Source: Methylopumilus sp947499625 (GTDB lineage: Bacteria; Pseudomonadota; Gammaproteobacteria; Burkholderiales; Methylophilaceae). Taken from it: DNA of 64,000 bases. The notes below the pieces were generated by a model. The model did no database searches, had not been told where the DNA came from, and worked only from the letters and a program-made list of their open reading frames with translations. The stretch spans positions 62,001 to 126,000 of the forward strand of contig OZ248397.1 of assembly GCA_965234475.1 (NCBI GenBank), written 5' to 3'. Shown one piece after another: positions 6,884 to 15,410 of this stretch. Position 1 is the first letter of the stretch. Each line of letters starts with the position of its first letter. Both the position numbers and the translations under genes were made by a program.

Positions 6884-7511
6884 AAAATATTTAACAGAAT
6901 TTTTTGGCACTGCAGCATTATTGTCTGTCATCACAGGCTCAGGTCTTATGGGGCAAGCACTTTCGTCCGGCAACGATGCTGTGACACTGCTTGGTAATAG
7001 TATCGCTACAGGCGCTGGTCTTTATGTATTGATTATGATTTTAGGTCCCATTTCAGGGGCACACCTTAATCCATTAGTCAGTGTGATGGCTTACACCCAC
7101 AAACAATTAAAACAAAAAGACTTGCTACCTTATATTGCTTCACAAATTACAGGCGCAATTTCAGGTGTTTGGATGACACACTTGATGTTTAACTTACCTA
7201 TCATTCAAACATCAACAAAAATCAGAACTGGATTAGGTATTTGGGTAAGTGAAGTGATAGCAACACTGATATTGCTTACAGTGATTTATCTAGGATTGAA
7301 ATATGCCAAGAAACATATTGCGATGCTTGTGGCTTTAACAGTGACCCCAGGCTATTGGTTTACTTCATCGACTTTCTTTTGTAATCCAGCTGTGACATTT
7401 GCCCGAAGTTTAACAGACACATTTGTAGGTATTGCCCCACAAAATATTTTAGGATTTGTTATTCCGCAAGTTATTGCGCTCATTCTCATACTTCAAATCA
7501 TTAAAAAATAG
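6873..7511 (+). CDS. Aquaporin-family channel, probably arsenite/metalloid (AqpS-like)
   Basis: The 212-residue protein has six membrane segments and two pore motifs. The first is NPL at 66-68 (within SGAHLNPLVS) instead of the usual NPA. The second is NPA at 171-173 with the selectivity-filter arginine at 178. The gene starts inside the end of arsC (ATGATG at 6873). In Sinorhizobium meliloti an aquaporin beside arsC lets arsenite, made by ArsC, leave the cell down its gradient. The same role is inferred here. Glycerol or water transport is the alternative. Confidence 0.8.
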   Translation: MMNKKYLTEFFGTAALLSVITGSGLMGQALSSGNDAVTLLGNSIATGAGLYVLIMILGPISGAHLNPLVSVMAYTHKQLKQKDLLPYIASQITGAISGVWMTHLMFNLPIIQTSTKIRTGLGIWVSEVIATLILLTVIYLGLKYAKKHIAMLVALTVTPGYWFTSSTFFCNPAVTFARSLTDTFVGIAPQNILGFVIPQVIALILILQIIKK

Positions 7512-7566
7512 TTTTATAAACTACTTCCGCATAGAAATTAGATCTGCAAGAGAGGTGAGATGAGCA

Positions 7567-7860
7567 TTATTTTTTGAAAGAGCATTCTAGAACACCTACA
7601 ACTTCTTCCCCAAGATATACCATCATCGCCCCATTTTCTCTATTAAAAGTATAAGCGTATTTATCATTCCAAAAGCGCATACTTTTCTCGTCAATAGATA
7701 CTTTAGTTTGGGGGATTTTATTGACTATAACAATTTGCTTTGCTTCATCAAATTGCACTGACAAAGCTCCGCCATCAATTGCATTACAAAAACTAGTCTG
7801 CATTTCAGCATATAGATTAGATGCAAAGAGAAGTGATAGAAGTAAAGTTAAAAATTTCAT
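7567..7860 (-). CDS. Small exported protein downstream of the B12 uptake genes
   Basis: The 97-residue protein has a clear signal peptide (residues 1-18, cleavage likely after LYA) and a mature part of about 79 residues with two cysteines (in TSFCNA and LECSFKK) that could form a disulfide. The body looks beta-rich, with no recognisable domain. It is the third gene on the minus strand after btuB and the BtuM-like gene, with a gap of about 100 bases, so it may or may not be in the riboswitch-controlled unit. Function unknown. Confidence 0.6.
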   Translation of the reverse strand: MKFLTLLLSLLFASNLYAEMQTSFCNAIDGGALSVQFDEAKQIVIVNKIPQTKVSIDEKSMRFWNDKYAYTFNRENGAMMVYLGEEVVGVLECSFKK

Positions 7861-7962
7861 ATCTTATCTTTCATTAAGCCAAATAGGTGTTTCGGTTGCG
7901 GCTGAAAAAATAGGCGAATGGATTGAAAAAATAAAAAAACGTAGATATCACCACTTAAATAT

Positions 7963-8514
7963 TTATAGGGCAGTAGCTTTATGTGATGCAAACTGTCTTT
8001 TAAATAAAGATTGAATGCCCCAGTAAGCCAAAAGGTAGCCCATCGTATAGATAAAGCTTTGTGGTAGATATTCCCATCCTGTTTGAATACTTTCTTTGAT
8101 AGTGATATCAGGGAAAGTTCCAGAGAGTAAATTATAGGATTGGGTTGAGATTAAAAACGCTATTAGTGTTGCTAAAAAACTGAATGCCGTAAACTTTACA
8201 AAATTATTCGTGTTTGCAATACGCAAGCCGAAAAACCACATTATTCCGTAAGAAGCTAATAGTCCTAAATAACCTACGTTGATTGGGATTTGATATGTGT
8301 TATTCATTGAAAGAGTTACTAGATCAATTACAAAGCTAAACGTAAGGAGAGAAATAAACCACTTTGGTTTTTTTAAAAGCATGCCACCAACTAAAAAAAG
8401 TGCAAAACTTGCATCAGGAAGAGAAATAGCAGTCAAAAGATGGCTTCCTCTTGTTAAAACCATCAAGAATAAAATTACTGAAATAGAAAAATATTTTTTA
8501 TAAGTTAAGTTCAT
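7963..8514 (-). CDS. BtuM-like cobalamin transport membrane protein (candidate)
   Basis: The 183-residue protein has about six membrane segments. Its N-terminal layout (VLTRGSH near 19-25, LPDASFALF at 32-40, a charged turn, then a VIDL segment at 62-65) resembles the solitary ECF S-component BtuM of proteobacteria, which imports cobalamin. It lies 30 bases after btuB, behind a cobalamin riboswitch, which supports the assignment. It differs from characterised BtuM in one important way: there is no cysteine anywhere, whereas the studied protein uses a conserved cysteine near residue 80 to bind cobalt. The equivalent region here reads NTYQIPINVGY. The family call comes from memory of the motif pattern. 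Confidence 0.55.
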   Translation of the reverse strand: MNLTYKKYFSISVILFLMVLTRGSHLLTAISLPDASFALFLVGGMLLKKPKWFISLLTFSFVIDLVTLSMNNTYQIPINVGYLGLLASYGIMWFFGLRIANTNNFVKFTAFSFLATLIAFLISTQSYNLLSGTFPDITIKESIQTGWEYLPQSFIYTMGYLLAYWGIQSLFKRQFASHKATAL

Positions 8515-8544
8515 ATATAAATTGTATATTAAATTTAATAAAAG

Positions 8545-10473
8545 TTATTGAATTGTGGGGCTATATTGTACGTTTAAAAAAGCCCCGAACCCTGGGGTAT
8601 TAAACCCATAATTTTTTTGATAGGTTTTGTCGAATACATTTTCGATATTGAGTGAAGCCGACCAATTTTTATCGTAAGTGTAACTTCCATATAAGTTGGC
8701 TATTGCGTACCCAGCATTTGTTCTACAAAGCGGCGTTGTAGCTGGACAAGCAATACCTAAAGGAAGGTCTGGTGTAGAGCTGGAAAAGAAGGCTTGGCTT
8801 CCAATCTTGTATTTATCAAATGCATAGCCAATCTCAAATGAACCGAAGTTTTCGGCTCGCCTTTGTAGCTGACTATTAGTAGCTTTATTAATTGGATCTT
8901 GAAAAGTCGCAGAAACTTTAAAAATAAATGAATCTAGGATTGCTTGCCCTGAAATTTCTACGCCATTATTAGCAGATTTAGCAGTATTTTCTAGGCGACG
9001 CGTGTTAAAGATATTAATAACAGGACCTGTGGCCTCAATTAAGTTTGTAGTTTCTCTGTCAAAAAGCACTACACGTAAAGTTTTCTTGCTATCCATGTAT
9101 TGGAGACTCGTTTCCATGGAGTTACTTTTTTCAGGTTTTAAGTTTGGATTACCTCCTGAGCCAATATTATTTAATTGCGCAGATGTAGGGGCACCAAATG
9201 CATTGGAGATATTTCCAGCCCACTTCCATTGGGGATTAATGTCGTAACTTAAACCAGATAATCCCGTTGTGGCATCTTCGCCTTTATTAGTATTGTCATG
9301 CCGAATATTTAACTGAAGTCCAATGGCGTCAAATTTTCCAGTGTAACCTGCCAAAAGGCTGTTAATAACTCTGGAGCCCTCAAATCTAGCAATACCAAAA
9401 AATTCATCTTCATCTTTAGTTTTAATTTGATTTGATTGAAGACCTAATAGTAGGGTTTGGTTATTATTGATTACAAAATCATTTAACCATGAAAAATCTT
9501 TTTGAGAGGTTTGGTAAGTCCCAATAGGTTTACTTTGATTGAAATTATAGTCATTTCTGTTGCTCATGTTGGAAACCCCATATGTCATTGTTGAGTTCCA
9601 AAAGTCATTGATCTGGTTTTTCATAAATAACTGGCTCGATATGTTATTAGAGCGAAGTTTATTCATGCCATTTACACCATCTGGAAGAACACCATTAGAA
9701 AAATAATCAAATCCAGCATCAGAAAAAATGTCAAATTTAGAGCCAAGTATTTTTATACCAATCTCTTGTCCAGGTATTATGACCTTGGAAAGATTCATTG
9801 ACACACTGTTTGAGTTGTAAGCATTTTTAGTTGGGTTTGCAATTGAATTTGCATCATTTTGAGCAGGATTTCTTGTTGCATAGCCATCTGTTTCTTGATG
9901 GTTAAGAGATATATTGAAAAGCGTATCATTGAATTTTTGCGAATAACCACCGGTAATATTTTTGGTATTCCGACTGCCGTAAGATACAGAACCGTAAGGA
10001 CCAGAAGTATTTCCGCCAGATTTGGTAAATATTTGTATGACGCCACCCATAGCGCGTGGACCATATAGTGCCGATGCATTGCCTCTTAGTATCTCAATAT
10101 GATCCACTTGGCTAATAGGAATATTTTGCAATGGTGTTGCATTTGAAAACTCATCAGTAACTTTCATGCCATCCACCAAAACTAGGACTTGAGATGAGTT
10201 TGCACCGCGCATGAAGATTGAGGTTTGCATACCTAAACCACCAGCTCTTACAATTTCTATACCAGGTTGGCCTTGTAAAATACTACCAACATCTTGAGGT
10301 TGTAATCGTTCAATATCTTCTCTTGTTATTACACTGACAGATGTCATTACGTCACTTAGCCTTTGTTTTTGGCGACTACCAACAACTACAGTGGGATTAA
10401 GATTAACATCTTCCGCAAATAATGGAGATGACAAAGTAATTAAAGTTAAAGCAATAAGAATAATTTTTTTCAT
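8545..10473 (-). CDS. btuB: TonB-dependent outer-membrane receptor, BtuB type (cobalamin)
   Basis: From the ATG at 10473 (ribosome site GGAAA six bases upstream) the protein has 642 residues. A TTG four codons earlier is not preferred. It has a signal peptide ending SPLFA, a TonB-box-like segment (PTVVVG), a plug domain with QPGIEIVRAGGLG, FMRGANSSQVLVLVDG and ILRGNASALYGPRAMGGVI, then a long beta barrel. Such receptors bring vitamin B12 through the outer membrane using TonB energy. Substrate assignment rests mainly on the cobalamin riboswitch in its leader. The following membrane protein fits a B12 uptake unit. Confidence 0.9.
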   Translation of the reverse strand: MKKIILIALTLITLSSPLFAEDVNLNPTVVVGSRQKQRLSDVMTSVSVITREDIERLQPQDVGSILQGQPGIEIVRAGGLGMQTSIFMRGANSSQVLVLVDGMKVTDEFSNATPLQNIPISQVDHIEILRGNASALYGPRAMGGVIQIFTKSGGNTSGPYGSVSYGSRNTKNITGGYSQKFNDTLFNISLNHQETDGYATRNPAQNDANSIANPTKNAYNSNSVSMNLSKVIIPGQEIGIKILGSKFDIFSDAGFDYFSNGVLPDGVNGMNKLRSNNISSQLFMKNQINDFWNSTMTYGVSNMSNRNDYNFNQSKPIGTYQTSQKDFSWLNDFVINNNQTLLLGLQSNQIKTKDEDEFFGIARFEGSRVINSLLAGYTGKFDAIGLQLNIRHDNTNKGEDATTGLSGLSYDINPQWKWAGNISNAFGAPTSAQLNNIGSGGNPNLKPEKSNSMETSLQYMDSKKTLRVVLFDRETTNLIEATGPVINIFNTRRLENTAKSANNGVEISGQAILDSFIFKVSATFQDPINKATNSQLQRRAENFGSFEIGYAFDKYKIGSQAFFSSSTPDLPLGIACPATTPLCRTNAGYAIANLYGSYTYDKNWSASLNIENVFDKTYQKNYGFNTPGFGAFLNVQYSPTIQ

Positions 10474-10490
10474 AAGTATTTCCAAATAAT

Positions 10491-10506
10491 CATGCGACCC
10501 CGCATG
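10491..10506 (-). other. Hairpin just upstream of the btuB ribosome binding site
   Basis: CATGCG / CGCATG form a perfect 6-bp stem with a 4-base loop, ending 8 bases before the GGAAA ribosome site. No T-run follows, so it is not a terminator. It may be part of a translational expression platform for the riboswitch. Confidence 0.4.
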
Positions 10507-10565
10507 AGATTAAAAAATAGAAATACTTAAGGAAGGAAAAAATGTGAAAAAGTACTCACAAATCC

Positions 10566-10775
10566 AATACCACTCCCCGTAGTATTTCTGTGTGCGTTAA
10601 TAGGCCGGTCTCCGGACTCGTAAGATTTGATTCATGGCCTTCCCAAAATAAATTCAGTGGCATGTGTGTATGAATCCACGCTTACTTACCGTTGCGGGGG
10701 CAGTATAGGAATTGTTGTTACACTCACCTATTTCCCAGTTTCAATGTTTTCTTAAATGAAGATAAACCTTAAGAA
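10566..10775 (-). promoter_or_regulatory. Cobalamin riboswitch of the btuB unit
   Basis: On the minus strand the conserved elements appear in order: TGGGAAATAGGTG, then TGCCCCCGCAACGGTAAG, GCCACTG, GGGAAGGC, and the B12 box GAGTCCGGAGACCGGCCT (10601-10618). A hairpin at 10566-10586 presents a GGGGA loop that can kiss the CCCC-rich loop upstream, as in the family's L5-L13 contact. Family riboswitches lower expression when adenosylcobalamin is plentiful. The expression platform is unclear: there is no terminator between the aptamer and btuB. This element fills most of the 400-base gap before yggX. Confidence 0.93.
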
Positions 10776-10874
10776 GACATCACCTAACAACTTGAAAACA
10801 TCGTACCACATCTTTGGTATACTTATATTTAATAGTCTGTAAATTATTGATTGCAATATAAAGGATATTTAGTT

Positions 10875-11147
10875 ATGGCAAGAACAGTGAAATGTGTCAA
10901 ATTAGACAAAGAATTAGATGGCTTGGATTTTCCGCCATACCCAGGGCCCTTAGGTAAACGTATTTTTGAGAGCGTATCTAAAGAAGCATGGGCAGGCTGG
11001 CTTAAACACCAAACGATGTTAGTGAACGAGAACCGATTGAGCTTTGTGGATCCGGCGGCACGTAAATATTTAACCGAACAAACTGAAGCATATTTCTTTG
11101 GCGACGGCGCGGATAATGCATCCGGATATGTGCCACCTAAAAGTTAA
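10875..11147 (+). CDS. yggX: YggX-family iron-trafficking / oxidative-damage protection protein
   Basis: From the ATG at 10875 (AAGGATATT ribosome site) the protein has 90 residues, the usual family length. It begins MARTVKCVKL with the conserved cysteine, and has the signature GLDFPPYPGPLGKRI-x-E-x-V-S and W-x-x-W-L-x-x-Q-T-M-L-x-N-E. Family members help keep Fe-S clusters safe during oxidative stress. A longer frame from 10851 adds eight residues not seen in the family. Its promoter region must overlap that of the divergent cobalamin riboswitch. Confidence 0.95.
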   Translation: MARTVKCVKLDKELDGLDFPPYPGPLGKRIFESVSKEAWAGWLKHQTMLVNENRLSFVDPAARKYLTEQTEAYFFGDGADNASGYVPPKS

Positions 11148-11164
11148 CTAAAAAAATAAAGACG

Positions 11165-11197
11165 TAAAAAAACACTTCCGAGGAAGTGTTTTTTTAT
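11165..11197. terminator. Bidirectional rho-independent terminator between yggX and phoU
   Basis: AACACTTC / GAAGTGTT form an 8-bp stem with a CGAG loop (11171-11190). A run of seven T residues follows on the plus strand and an A-run precedes it, which serves as the T-run for the minus-strand phoU transcript. Confidence 0.9.
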
Positions 11198-11213
11198 TAT
11201 GTAAATACATTAC

Positions 11214-11915
11214 TTAATTAAGTGTTTTTTTAATTTCTTTGATTGTTGAATGTCTAATGTCGGCACCCTTCACAGCGTAAACAATATGTTCTGAGATATT
11301 TTTGCAATGATCACCAATGCGCTCAAGGGCTTTGACTACCACGAGTAACTCTAAAGACACTGAAATAGCTTTTGAATCTTCCAGCATGTAAGTGAGAAGC
11401 TCTCTAATAGTTGCGCGATACTGATCATCTACTGCCTCATCTTTTTTTGCGATCTCAATTGTGTTGCTAATATCTAGTCGCGCGAATGAGTCTAATACGG
11501 TTTTAAGCATCGAATGAACTGCTTCTACCATCAGTTTAATTTCACCGATTTTGATTTTTTTAATATTTGGATTTTCGTTAACGCGAATTGCTGTGCGTGC
11601 AATCTTTGTTGCTTCATCACCAATGCGCTCTAAGTCTGTGATGGCCTTAAGAATCGAAATAATCATACGAAGGTCGCCAGCTGCAGGCTGCCTTTTCGCA
11701 ATAATGCGAGATGCATCTTCGTCAATTTCCATTTCAAGGTTGTTGACTTTTTCATCGATTTTAATCACTTTATTCGCTAAGTCGACATCGTCTTTTTTAA
11801 GAGACTCAATAGCAGAAAGAATATTCTCTTCGACTAAGCCGCCCATTTTTAAGACCTTCGCTCTTACCGCTTCTAATTCTACGTCGTACTCTTTATAACT
11901 ATGTTCTGAAGCCAT
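11214..11915 (-). CDS. phoU: PhoU phosphate-signalling protein
   Basis: The 233-residue protein has the two PhoU repeats of helical bundles, each with an E-x-x-x-D metal-binding pattern: DLERIGDEATKIA in the first half and ALERIGDHCKNISEHIVYAV in the second. PhoU restrains the PhoR/PhoB phosphate response through the Pst transporter when phosphate is ample. No pst or phoBR genes lie next to it, so it stands apart from its usual operon here. Length is normal. It is convergent with yggX and separated from rpiA upstream by 81 bases. Confidence 0.95.
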   Translation of the reverse strand: MASEHSYKEYDVELEAVRAKVLKMGGLVEENILSAIESLKKDDVDLANKVIKIDEKVNNLEMEIDEDASRIIAKRQPAAGDLRMIISILKAITDLERIGDEATKIARTAIRVNENPNIKKIKIGEIKLMVEAVHSMLKTVLDSFARLDISNTIEIAKKDEAVDDQYRATIRELLTYMLEDSKAISVSLELLVVVKALERIGDHCKNISEHIVYAVKGADIRHSTIKEIKKTLN

Positions 11916-11996
11916 TTTTAGTAATCCTTATAAACACTTACAATTTCACACCATATATATTATTACTTATATATGACATTTTTAAGACTTATAAGC

Positions 11997-12656
11997 TTAT
12001 TTTGTTATAGTTTTAACCCCGTCTTTTGTAGCTAATAATAATATATTAGCTGAACGAGCCGCAAATAAACCGTTCGTGACAACCCCCACCATTTGATTGA
12101 TAGCAGCCTCCATCGCGATAGGGTCTTTAATCACAAGACCATGCACGTCCAAAATGACGTTCCCATTATCGGTCGTAAAATTTCGCAACTGAGGCTGACC
12201 ACCCAATTTGGTGAGTTCTCGAGCCACATAGCTTTTAGCCATCGGGAGCACTTCGACAGGCAAAGGGAACTTGCCTAAGACGGGTACATATTTTGTTTCA
12301 TCACAAATACAAATAAAGGTTTTAGCAACTGCCGCAACAATTTTTTCTCGAGTTAACGCACCACCACCACCTTTAAGCATATGCATATGCTCAGTAATTT
12401 CATCCGCACCGTCGACATAAATGTCCATGCTATTCACACTATTTAAGTCAAAAACCTCAATGCCATGTTTGCGTAAACGATTTGCTGAGGACTCACTACT
12501 TGCAACTGCGCCATCAATTTTATGTTTTACTTTTGCCAATTCATCGATAAAGTAATTTGCAGTAGAACCAGTCCCTACACCAATGATGCCAGACTTAACA
12601 TATTCAATCGCAGCCTTTGCAACCTGTTGTTTTAATTCGTCTTGCGTGAACGCCAT
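11997..12656 (-). CDS. rpiA: Ribose-5-phosphate isomerase A
   Basis: The 219-residue protein matches RpiA in length and signature: GVGTGSTANYFIDEL (phosphate loop, residues about 26-40), ASSESSANRLRKHGI, VDGADEIT (active-site Asp pair), and LKGGGGALTREKIVA. The enzyme interconverts ribose 5-phosphate and ribulose 5-phosphate in the pentose phosphate pathway. In methylotrophs using the ribulose monophosphate cycle it also feeds the formaldehyde acceptor. That last role is inference. It is divergent from ilvA across 83 bases. Confidence 0.97.
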   Translation of the reverse strand: MAFTQDELKQQVAKAAIEYVKSGIIGVGTGSTANYFIDELAKVKHKIDGAVASSESSANRLRKHGIEVFDLNSVNSMDIYVDGADEITEHMHMLKGGGGALTREKIVAAVAKTFICICDETKYVPVLGKFPLPVEVLPMAKSYVARELTKLGGQPQLRNFTTDNGNVILDVHGLVIKDPIAMEAAINQMVGVVTNGLFAARSANILLLATKDGVKTITK

Positions 12657-12739
12657 TTTTACTTAAACCCTTATATTTTATTTATAATGATGCTTTAACA
12701 TCCATCATACACGCCAAGGCGACTCTTGAAAATTAGCAT

Positions 12740-14251
12740 ATGAAGAATGACTTCGTAAAACGTATTAATGAGGCGCGTGTATATGACGTAGCAAAGAAAA
12801 CGCCACTTGAGTTTCAGACACATCTCTCAAGTCGTTTTCATAATCAGATTTTCTTAAAGCGGGAAGATTTACAACCTGTCTTTTCATTTAAATTACGCGG
12901 CGCCTATAACAAGATGGCGGGCTTATCTAAATCGCAGCTAGATAAGGGCGTCATCACCGCTTCTGCGGGCAATCATGCACAAGGTGTTGCGTTAAGTGCA
13001 CAAAAACTAGGATGTCGCGCCGTGATCGTCATGCCGACTACAACCCCTCTCATTAAAATTGATGCTGTAAAACATCGTGGCTCTGAAGTGGTGCTATGGG
13101 GCGATTCTTACTCAGATGCTTATCAACATGCGCTCGAGATTGAGAAAAAAGAAGGCCTCACTTTTGTGCATCCTTACGATGATCCAGACGTGATTGCAGG
13201 GCAGGGAACGATTGCTAAAGAAATTTTAGATGACTTTAAAAAACCGATTCACGCAGTCTTCTGCTGTGTAGGCGGCGGCGGCCTTCTTGCAGGCATGGCT
13301 TCTTATATCAAAGCGATGCGACCTGAAATTAAAGTGATCGGCGTTGAGGCCAAAGATGCAGAAGCTATGAGTTTATCTTTAAAAGCAGGTAAGCGTGTGG
13401 TGCTGGATCAAGTAGGGCTCTTTGCTGATGGCGCAGCCGTCAAAGAAGTAGGCCAAGTAACCTTCCCACTCTGTCAGGCTTACGTCGATGAAATGATTGT
13501 GGTGGATAACGATGCCATTTGTGCTGCCATTAAAGACGTTTTTGAGGATACGCGCTCTATTCTAGAGCCAGCAGGTGCCTTGTCGGTTGCAGGCATGAAA
13601 GCTTATATCAAGACACATAATTTAAAAGATGAGACTTTGGTAGGCATTGCATCGGGTGCTAATATGAATTTTGATCGCTTACGTTTTGTAGCAGAGCGTG
13701 CGGAGATTGGTGAAAAAAGAGAGGCAGTTCTAGCCGTGACTATTCCTGAAACCCCAGGTGCCTTTAAAAATTTCTGTAAGTTGTTAGGTCAGCGCAATAT
13801 CACTGAATTTAATTATCGTTTTTCAGATTCGAAAGAAGCGCATATTTATGTAGGTCTCGCGACCAACGATATGGATGAGCCATCACAGATCAAGGCCATG
13901 CTTGATAAGGGGGGCTTGCCTACAATCGATCTCACGAATAATGAGGTTGCAAAACTTCACTTAAGACACTTGGTGGGCGGACACGCACCCCAAGCTAAGA
14001 ATGAAATGGTTTTTAGATTTGAGTTTCCAGAAAAGCCAGGCGCCCTCATGAAATTTTTAGAAGCTATGGGGCACAATTGGAACATCAGTCTATTTCATTA
14101 CCGTAATCATGGCGCTGATTTCGGCCGTGTTTTAGTTGGCATGCAAGTGCCACCCGAAGATGAAATTAATTTTGAAGTCTTTTTGAATCAATTAGGCTAT
14201 CCCTTCTGGGATGAAACAGATAATCCAGCCTATAAACTTTTCTTAGGTTAA
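12740..14251 (+). CDS. ilvA: Biosynthetic threonine deaminase
   Basis: The 503-residue protein has the PLP-binding lysine motif FSFKLRGAYNKM near 50-60, the glycine-rich cofactor loop CVGGGGLLAGMA near 180, and two C-terminal ACT-like regulatory subdomains (from about 330), typical of the long biosynthetic enzyme inhibited by isoleucine. It converts threonine to 2-oxobutanoate, the first step to isoleucine. Length agrees with the family (about 500-515). No other ilv genes are adjacent. No strong ribosome site precedes the ATG. Confidence 0.96.
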   Translation: MKNDFVKRINEARVYDVAKKTPLEFQTHLSSRFHNQIFLKREDLQPVFSFKLRGAYNKMAGLSKSQLDKGVITASAGNHAQGVALSAQKLGCRAVIVMPTTTPLIKIDAVKHRGSEVVLWGDSYSDAYQHALEIEKKEGLTFVHPYDDPDVIAGQGTIAKEILDDFKKPIHAVFCCVGGGGLLAGMASYIKAMRPEIKVIGVEAKDAEAMSLSLKAGKRVVLDQVGLFADGAAVKEVGQVTFPLCQAYVDEMIVVDNDAICAAIKDVFEDTRSILEPAGALSVAGMKAYIKTHNLKDETLVGIASGANMNFDRLRFVAERAEIGEKREAVLAVTIPETPGAFKNFCKLLGQRNITEFNYRFSDSKEAHIYVGLATNDMDEPSQIKAMLDKGGLPTIDLTNNEVAKLHLRHLVGGHAPQAKNEMVFRFEFPEKPGALMKFLEAMGHNWNISLFHYRNHGADFGRVLVGMQVPPEDEINFEVFLNQLGYPFWDETDNPAYKLFLG

Positions 14252-14349
14252 TACTTCCTTATTTTCATGAGGCGTTAAAGGGAGAAATCCCCTGGAAGAT
14301 TGTAAATAGATATTTAATAATAAAAAGTAAAAAATTTTAGGAGAATCGA

Positions 14350-15393
14350 ATGCAGGTTATAAAACCAGTTGTCGTATTAGGATTACTTATTTCGTCTTTG
14401 TTAGCCAATGCTGAAGACCGAGGTAAGGCTTATATATCTAACCAAGAAGGTGGTGTCAGTATTATTAACTTAAACACCATGGAAACTGAAGGCTCCATCG
14501 ATATTCAAGCTAAAAATCCACGCGGTATAGGTGTCACGGAAGATGGCCATTATTTAATTACTGCGAATAAAGATGACGAAAATTTATCCGTGATTGATTT
14601 AAAAACGAATCAATTTGTGAAACATATTTCAGTAGGTAAAAATCCAGAATTTGTTCGCGTATTTAAAGGTCAAGTTTTTGTGTCAACTGAGCCAGCTTCA
14701 ACGGGTAAAGCGCCTGAGGCCGGTAAAGAAGATGATGATAAAGATGAAGCAAAGATACCCGCTCGTATTGCAGTGGTAGATTTAGTAAAGGGTAAAAAAA
14801 TTAGAGATATTATCGGTGGCCCTGAAACAGAAGGCATTGAATTTAGTAAAAGTGGTAAAGAAATTATTGTGACCAACGAGGCCGACAATACAATCACAGT
14901 GCATAAGCTCAGCAATGGCAAGTTGTTAAAAACGATTTCAACCAAAAAATATGGAGATCGTCCACGAGGCATTAAAGTGTCGCCGAATGGAAAATATTAT
15001 GTGTCAACTTTGGAAATGGGAAATAACTTTATAGTCTTAGACAGTCAATTTAAACATCTTAAAACTGTGACGACAGGCGAATCGCCTTACGGTATTAGTT
15101 TTGATCGAGAAGGCAAACGTTTATTTATCGCAACCTCGAAAGCAAAAACATTAGAAGTGTATGACACCGCTAACTTTGAAAAAATTAAAGATATTCCAAC
15201 GGGTCGACGCTGTTGGCATTTTAGTTTTTCACCAGATGATAAAGATATTTTGCTTGCTTGTGGAAAATCTGATGAAGTGCTGGTCATTGATGCAGAAAAA
15301 TTAGAAGTAACGAAGCGTATTTCTAATAAAGAAGTCCCATGGGGTGTTGTTGTTTATCCAAAATCCATGGGCAGTTTAGATACCGTCAAATAA
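14350..15393 (+). CDS. Exported YVTN-type beta-propeller protein (PQQ-catabolism-associated type)
   Basis: The 347-residue protein has a signal peptide ending LLANA and repeated blades with the pattern A-Y-I-S-N...I-N-L...I-x-V-G-x-x-P-x-G-I, as in seven-bladed YVTN propellers. Family members with this arrangement occur beside PQQ-dependent alcohol dehydrogenases, which act in the periplasm. Here no dehydrogenase is adjacent. An unusual acidic insert (GKEDDDKDEAK, about residues 125-135) interrupts one blade and may bind calcium or be a flexible loop. A clear AGGAGA ribosome site precedes the ATG. Possible role: helping a periplasmic methanol dehydrogenase (inference). Confidence 0.75.
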   Translation: MQVIKPVVVLGLLISSLLANAEDRGKAYISNQEGGVSIINLNTMETEGSIDIQAKNPRGIGVTEDGHYLITANKDDENLSVIDLKTNQFVKHISVGKNPEFVRVFKGQVFVSTEPASTGKAPEAGKEDDDKDEAKIPARIAVVDLVKGKKIRDIIGGPETEGIEFSKSGKEIIVTNEADNTITVHKLSNGKLLKTISTKKYGDRPRGIKVSPNGKYYVSTLEMGNNFIVLDSQFKHLKTVTTGESPYGISFDREGKRLFIATSKAKTLEVYDTANFEKIKDIPTGRRCWHFSFSPDDKDILLACGKSDEVLVIDAEKLEVTKRISNKEVPWGVVVYPKSMGSLDTVK

Positions 15394-15410
15394 AAATAGG
15401 TTTTCATTTT

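Noticed and set aside
7721..8014. Plus-strand frame of 97 codons spanning the gap between two minus-strand genes
   Set aside because: Most of it is opposite the small exported gene, it enters the BtuM-like gene, and it has no ribosome site or domain.
9795..10079. Open frame of 94 codons on the minus strand in another frame of btuB
   Set aside because: The btuB frame has clear plug and barrel motifs; the other frame has no family features.
11551..11898. Open frame of 115 codons opposite phoU
   Set aside because: phoU is certain by motif; the opposite frame arises from helical-repeat codon use.
14670..14972. Open frame of 100 codons opposite the beta-propeller gene
   Set aside because: No start signal and no conserved features; the propeller frame has repeats and a signal peptide.
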